Shown here in pieces: positions 4,877 to 7,875 of a stretch of DNA of 7,875 nucleotides. The notes below the pieces were generated by a model. The model searched no databases, had not been told where the DNA came from, and worked only from the letters and a program-made list of their open reading frames with translations. The stretch's first letter is position 1, and each line of letters begins with the position of its first letter. A program made the position numbers and the translations under genes. Origin of the DNA: Wenzhouxiangella sp. (GTDB lineage Bacteria; Pseudomonadota; Gammaproteobacteria; Xanthomonadales; Wenzhouxiangellaceae); contig SKQI01000065.1 in NCBI GenBank assembly GCA_007119095.1, forward strand, positions 1 through 7,875, in the 5' to 3' direction.

Positions 4877-7044
4877 GGTGCCTCCGAGTGGCTTACAGGC
4901 ATGGCTTGGTCTAAAAGAACGCTTTCCAGGGCCAACAGACGCAATTCCAGCTCGGCGTTGTGCCGTAGCTGTTCGCTGGCTACTGCAAGCTCTGTCCGCA
5001 AGGCCTGGATTTCGAGCTGCTGCTGTTGTATCGCGCCGAGCAGAACGGCCGCCAGGCGGTCGTATTTGACGCCTTCAAGCCGACCGTCAAAGTGGATCGC
5101 CAGTGCGGGCACCTGCTCGGCAACCTCTTCAGCGATCAGCCCGATATCAACCTCGCCGCCATCGATCCAGCGATAGCGCACCGGGCGCAGAGCGGCGACG
5201 AGCGCCATCGGATTTTCCAGGTCTTCGATATCGAACTTGTAGCGCTCGCTGCTTGATCCGCAGTTGGCGACTTCATTGTTGGCATTGCGGCACAGCGACA
5301 CGCCGCCGCCACTGCCCAGGGCGTTCAGCGCCAGCAGGCCGTGAATCCTCATCCCGCGCTCGGGCACACCGGAAGAATTGAAGCTATTGCCCACCGCCAG
5401 ACCACCGTTACCCATGACGCGAAGCATGGTCAGCACACTCCCGTCGGAGTGGTTCATCAACACCCGCAGGGCGCCGGTGCCGAAGCTGTAGTCACTGTCC
5501 TGCAGCACCCGGCCGGAATCGATGACGAAATAGTCGCTGGGCGCGCGTCCGAAACCGACGCCGCCTGCTGCTCGGACCATGAACTGGTTGGGTCCGTTGG
5601 ACAGGAAGTCCTGGTTCTGGGCGTCAGCCCAGACGAAGCTGCCCTGATCCCCAATGCCGCCGTTGGACGGGACGTTGGCGCATGCGCCGACCGCCGGACC
5701 GCCATCCTCTCCCCGGCGCACCTTGGCGCGGCGGCCGCCGGCCCATGAAAACGGGGCGCCGGCGCAATTGCTCCAGCCGCCGGGGACAGTCGCGAAATCA
5801 TGACTGGCGGTGTTCTGAAAGCCGCCGGACACCGTGGCCATTTGTCTCGAGGCGCGGTTTTGTGAACCACCGCCAACGGTCGTGAAATCAGAGCTGGCCT
5901 GGTTGTCGCTGCCGCCGGAAACGGTGGCAGACAGACCAGAGGCCATATTGCCGCTGCCACCACCCACTGTGGAGGCTTCCGCCGAAGCCTGATTATTCTG
6001 GCCTCCGCCCACGCTGGCCTGAGCGCCACCGACCGTATTCTCGCGACCGCCGGATAGCACGCTGAAGTCGGCAATTGCCTGGTTGTCAAAACCCCCGCCG
6101 ACAACACTGAACTCGCCGCTGGCGATGTTGGGACGGTTGGTTGCACCACCCCCGGAAACAGTACTGCCTGTTCCTGTCGCCTGGTTTCTGTTGCCGCCAG
6201 CGACGGTACTGTAGTCTTCGGATGCCGTATTGAATGCACCGCCCCCGACCGAACTCGACACTCCTGAAGCCTGGTTGGCTCGCCCCCCGGAGACCGTGGA
6301 GCTGATGCCCTCCACCTGGTTTTCCGTGCCGCCGCCGATGGTGGAATTGGAACCTTGAGCAAAATTGAACGAGCCTCCGCTGATCACAGACTGGAAAGCG
6401 TCAATCTGGTTTGTTCGTCCGCCGGCAATAACGTTGAAGTTACCTTCCACATCATTGCTGGATTCCAGGGCGCCACCGGATAGCACCGCACTACCGTAGC
6501 CGGCCACACTGTTCGACGCGTGTCCGACAACCAGATTGGGCGAGGTTTGCGGCAAGCCCGTGACCGGCTGAAACCGGAAACGCTGGCCGTTGACCAGGTA
6601 TTCGACCGCGCCACTGCCATCAACACTCCAAGGCCCGGAACCGCCGCCGCTCATCACATGCAATGCCAACGGTACCGCCCGAATAGCCTGGCGCGGGGCC
6701 AGCACAATGCCGTTGACCTGCACTTCCAGGTAGCGGCTACTGCCGTCAAACACACCGGCTCCGAAGTCCAGATCGACCTGGAACAAGCCGTCCTGCACCG
6801 GCCAGTTTGGCCGAAGGAGAACCGGGCCGACCTGGCTGCCGCCGGTAGCCTGATTGAACAGGCGAAACTGCAGGTTGGCCGTGCCACTAAACGGCAGGTC
6901 GTTAGACCGCAGCTGCCCCTGGTAGCTGATCTCGCTGCCCTGCGCTTGCGCAACAGCGAGCAACAACAGCGCCAGAACGATAAACGCACCTCGATGCACG
7001 GTTGGCAAACGGTCTGCCGGATGGGTATGACCAATAGGCTTCAT
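4873..7044 (-). CDS. Secreted fibre-like protein A: YadA-like head repeats with C-terminal Peptidase_S74 chaperone domain
   Basis: 723 residues. Signal peptide about 1-34 with a long n-region and hydrophobic core FIVLALLLLAVAQA. ISYQGQL at 39 opens the N-terminal beta domain (to about 132, LAPRQAIRAVPLALHVM). Head repeats occupy 185-432. The stalk includes NQFMVRAAGGVGFGRAPSDY (about 486-505) and YSFGTGALRVLM. The S74 domain starts at Ser598 in SSERYK with Lys603, then LRPVRYRWID, DIGLIAEEVAEQVPAL and a Gln/Leu-rich helical tail. Known S74 domains assist trimerisation and autocleave at the Ser; an exported, self-processing trimeric fibre is my inference. The start is chosen because AGAGG (7052-7056) lies 7 nt upstream; a GTG at codon 16 would give a more standard signal peptide but has no ribosome site. 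It is first of the tandem pair and is followed by protein B with a 4-bp overlap. Residue-level similarity to B is high in N-terminal and stalk regions. Substrate or ligand unknown. Confidence 0.88.
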   Translation of the reverse strand: MKPIGHTHPADRLPTVHRGAFIVLALLLLAVAQAQGSEISYQGQLRSNDLPFSGTANLQFRLFNQATGGSQVGPVLLRPNWPVQDGLFQVDLDFGAGVFDGSSRYLEVQVNGIVLAPRQAIRAVPLALHVMSGGGSGPWSVDGSGAVEYLVNGQRFRFQPVTGLPQTSPNLVVGHASNSVAGYGSAVLSGGALESSNDVEGNFNVIAGGRTNQIDAFQSVISGGSFNFAQGSNSTIGGGTENQVEGISSTVSGGRANQASGVSSSVGGGAFNTASEDYSTVAGGNRNQATGTGSTVSGGGATNRPNIASGEFSVVGGGFDNQAIADFSVLSGGRENTVGGAQASVGGGQNNQASAEASTVGGGSGNMASGLSATVSGGSDNQASSDFTTVGGGSQNRASRQMATVSGGFQNTASHDFATVPGGWSNCAGAPFSWAGGRRAKVRRGEDGGPAVGACANVPSNGGIGDQGSFVWADAQNQDFLSNGPNQFMVRAAGGVGFGRAPSDYFVIDSGRVLQDSDYSFGTGALRVLMNHSDGSVLTMLRVMGNGGLAVGNSFNSSGVPERGMRIHGLLALNALGSGGGVSLCRNANNEVANCGSSSERYKFDIEDLENPMALVAALRPVRYRWIDGGEVDIGLIAEEVAEQVPALAIHFDGRLEGVKYDRLAAVLLGAIQQQQLEIQALRTELAVASEQLRHNAELELRLLALESVLLDQAMPVSHSEAP
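4881..4885 (-). promoter_or_regulatory. Ribosome binding site for protein B
   Basis: GGAGG on the minus strand, 4 nt (CACC) from the ATG at 4876. It lies within the last codons of protein A, in keeping with coupled translation, and supports the chosen start. Confidence 0.7.
5749..6492 (-). repeat. Head-repeat array of protein A: 16 units, 15-residue (45-bp) period
   Basis: Residues 185-432, same consensus as in protein B. Units 1 and 8 are 19 residues (unit 8 begins STVSGGGATNRPNIASGEF); fourteen are 15 (for example STVSGGRANQASGVS, ATVSGGSDNQASSDF, ATVSGGFQNTASHDF). The sum 19 + 6x15 + 19 + 8x15 = 248 matches the span exactly. The final unit carries Cys427 and is followed by SWAGGRRAKVR, as in B. 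Protein A has one more unit than B, located after unit 8. Confidence 0.85.
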
Positions 7045-7250
7045 TAGCCCGCCTCTGTAGGTTCGATTGATGGGTCCAGAATGCGCTCTCGGCTCCTCAG
7101 AAACTTGAAATTGCTGTGAGAAAACGATGAAAACTTCAGCTCCTGGCCAACGACACGCTCCCTCGCCTGGTCCCGGGTGAGTTCGTCTGTGCCCACCTGC
7201 GGTCCTGCTCTCGCCGCCAAGCCACTTGCTCTTCTGCCTGGCGCCTCGAA
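7045..7250 (-). other. Intergenic gap between lemA-like gene and fibre genes; probable promoter location
   Basis: 206 bp without a convincing gene. A distinctly AT-richer stretch at about 7101-7137 (minus strand GTTTTCATCGTTTTC, then AATTTCAAGTTTC) lies 57-93 bp before the ATG of protein A and is where a promoter would be expected, but no canonical -35/-10 pair can be defended. Just after the lemA stop a short CAAG-TGG-CTTG hairpin is possible; it is too weak and lacks a T-run, so no intrinsic terminator is called. Confidence 0.35.
7052..7056 (-). promoter_or_regulatory. Ribosome binding site for protein A
   Basis: AGAGG on the minus strand, 7 nt upstream of the ATG at 7044. It favours this start over the in-frame GTG at codon 16, which has no purine-rich site before it. 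Confidence 0.6.
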
Positions 7251-7875
7251 TCAGTCAGAAGGAACCTTGCGTCGGCGCCGTTTGGGGGCTTCCTGCGGCT
7301 TGGCAGGCTGACTGTCTTCCAGGGCAAACGCCGGCAGCGCTCTGACTTCAAGCTCGGCGCGGAACAGCTCAGCCTGTTCAAACTTGAACAGCCGGGTGAA
7401 CAGCACCTCTGGCACATGCTGGCGGCGAATGTTGTAGCGCTCGACGCTGTTGTTATAGCCCTCGCGCATCAGTGCCACTTCGTTTTCCAGCGCGACCAGT
7501 TGGTGCATCAGCTGGCTGCTGAGGCTGTCGGCCTTCAGCTCGGGATAGGACTCACGCAGCATGCTCATGCGGCCCAGCAGGAGCTGCTCTGCCATGAGTA
7601 TCTGGCCAGCGGTTTCAAGGTCGGGATCATAACGGCCGGTCAGGCTGCGCAGTTCGGTCAGCCTGGTTTGCAGTTCGCGCTCGTGCTGCAGGTAGCTTTT
7701 AAGCAACTTCTCCAGATTCGGCAGCAGTTCGGCACGCTTCTGCAGCGAGACCTGGATATTCGACCAGGCCCGGCGCACACGCTGGCGCAGTGCGACCAGG
7801 TCGTTGTACATCAGAATCGCCAGGAACAGCGCCAGATAAATGATCGGCACCAGCGCGGCGGCCAGGAAACCCGCA
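7251..7875 (-). CDS. LemA family membrane protein (5' end outside window)
   Basis: Frame ends with TGA at 7251-7253 and is still open at position 7875. The visible part shows AGFLAAALVPIIYLALFLAILMYN-type hydrophobic helix, then YNDLVALRQRV, AWSNIQVSLQKRAELLPNLEKLLKSYLQHE, a YPELKAD segment and ENEVALMREGYNNSVERYNIRR, which follow the LemA pattern in order. LemA proteins have one N-terminal membrane helix and a helical-bundle domain; their role is poorly defined. A GTG at 7848-7850 could be read as a start giving 199 residues, but it lies inside the hydrophobic helix and lacks a ribosome site, so the true start is probably beyond the window. The tail is short and basic (PKRRRRKVPSD). The remaining residues are close to the usual full length of the family. 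Same strand as the downstream fibre genes but separated by about 200 bp; no functional link is evident. Confidence 0.85.
   Translation of the reverse strand, partial: AGFLAAALVPIIYLALFLAILMYNDLVALRQRVRRAWSNIQVSLQKRAELLPNLEKLLKSYLQHERELQTRLTELRSLTGRYDPDLETAGQILMAEQLLLGRMSMLRESYPELKADSLSSQLMHQLVALENEVALMREGYNNSVERYNIRRQHVPEVLFTRLFKFEQAELFRAELEVRALPAFALEDSQPAKPQEAPKRRRRKVPSD

Noticed and set aside
5457..6362. Minus-strand open frame of 301 codons in another frame within protein A
   Set aside because: Arg/Pro/Ala-rich out-of-frame reading of the head-repeat DNA; the in-frame product has a signal peptide, repeats and S74 domain.
3653..6492. Possible CRISPR-like or DNA tandem repeat array
   Set aside because: The 45-bp periodicity is at protein level; DNA units are diverged and there are no constant repeats with unique spacers.
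2765..7044. Trimeric autotransporter (YadA/Hia type)
   Set aside because: Head repeats fit, but no C-terminal YadA-type membrane anchor is present; the chain ends in an S74 domain.
2765..7044. Phage tail-fibre genes of a prophage
   Set aside because: S74 domains are common in phage fibres, but both proteins have Sec signal peptides and the neighbours (LemA, CSLREA beta-helix protein) are not phage genes. The wider context was not visible, so this is not fully excluded.
6520..7047. Plus-strand open frame of 175 codons, and similar ones at 3131-3583, 4517-4858 and 5341-5748
   Set aside because: All are antisense to the two fibre genes; those at corresponding places resemble each other only because the paralogous genes beneath them do.
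7136..7417. Minus-strand open frame of 93 codons overlapping the lemA end
   Set aside because: Out of frame with the LemA reading, no motif, and most of it is shadow of the lemA coding sequence.

Overview
All three large genes and the one partial conserved gene lie on the minus strand; I find no credible plus-strand gene. Read in the direction of transcription (from position 7875 down to 1) the layout is: (1) the 3' end of a lemA-like membrane protein gene (7251-7875, 5' end outside the window); (2) a gap of about 200 bp; (3) two tandem paralogous genes for large secreted proteins (4873-7044 and 2765-4876) that overlap by 4 bp (ATGA); (4) a 114-bp gap; (5) a long, signal-peptide-bearing beta-helix protein with CSLREA and choice-of-anchor Q type motifs, which starts at 2650 and is still open at position 1.

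The two paralogs share one architecture: signal peptide; a beta-rich N-terminal domain beginning ISYQGQL; a long array of 15-residue GG(G)xxNxAS repeats resembling YadA/tail-fibre head repeats; a stalk-like segment; and a C-terminal Peptidase_S74-type intramolecular chaperone domain with a visible Ser-x4-Lys dyad and a helical tail. They look like trimeric fibre proteins that self-process, but they carry export signals, lack an autotransporter barrel, and sit in no visible phage gene cluster. Both have exactly four cysteines in the mature chain with identical pair spacings. The third protein has a 29-residue beta-helix periodicity, a DUF11-like linker, and then a second copy of its own N-terminal CSLREA module.

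The sequence is G+C-rich, with Shine-Dalgarno sites and Sec-type signal peptides, which fits a Gram-negative bacterium. The ISYQGQL/S74 proteins and the CSLREA/choice-of-anchor proteins suggest a gammaproteobacterium of the Lysobacterales/Xanthomonadales type. That placement is inference from memory of where such families are common, not a search result.

How the genes work together is unknown. The two fibre-like genes are very probably co-transcribed and translationally coupled, and the beta-helix gene may follow in the same transcript. The reasonable inference is a locus for secreted or surface repeat proteins, perhaps adhesive or structural. LemA is probably a separate unit that happens to be adjacent.
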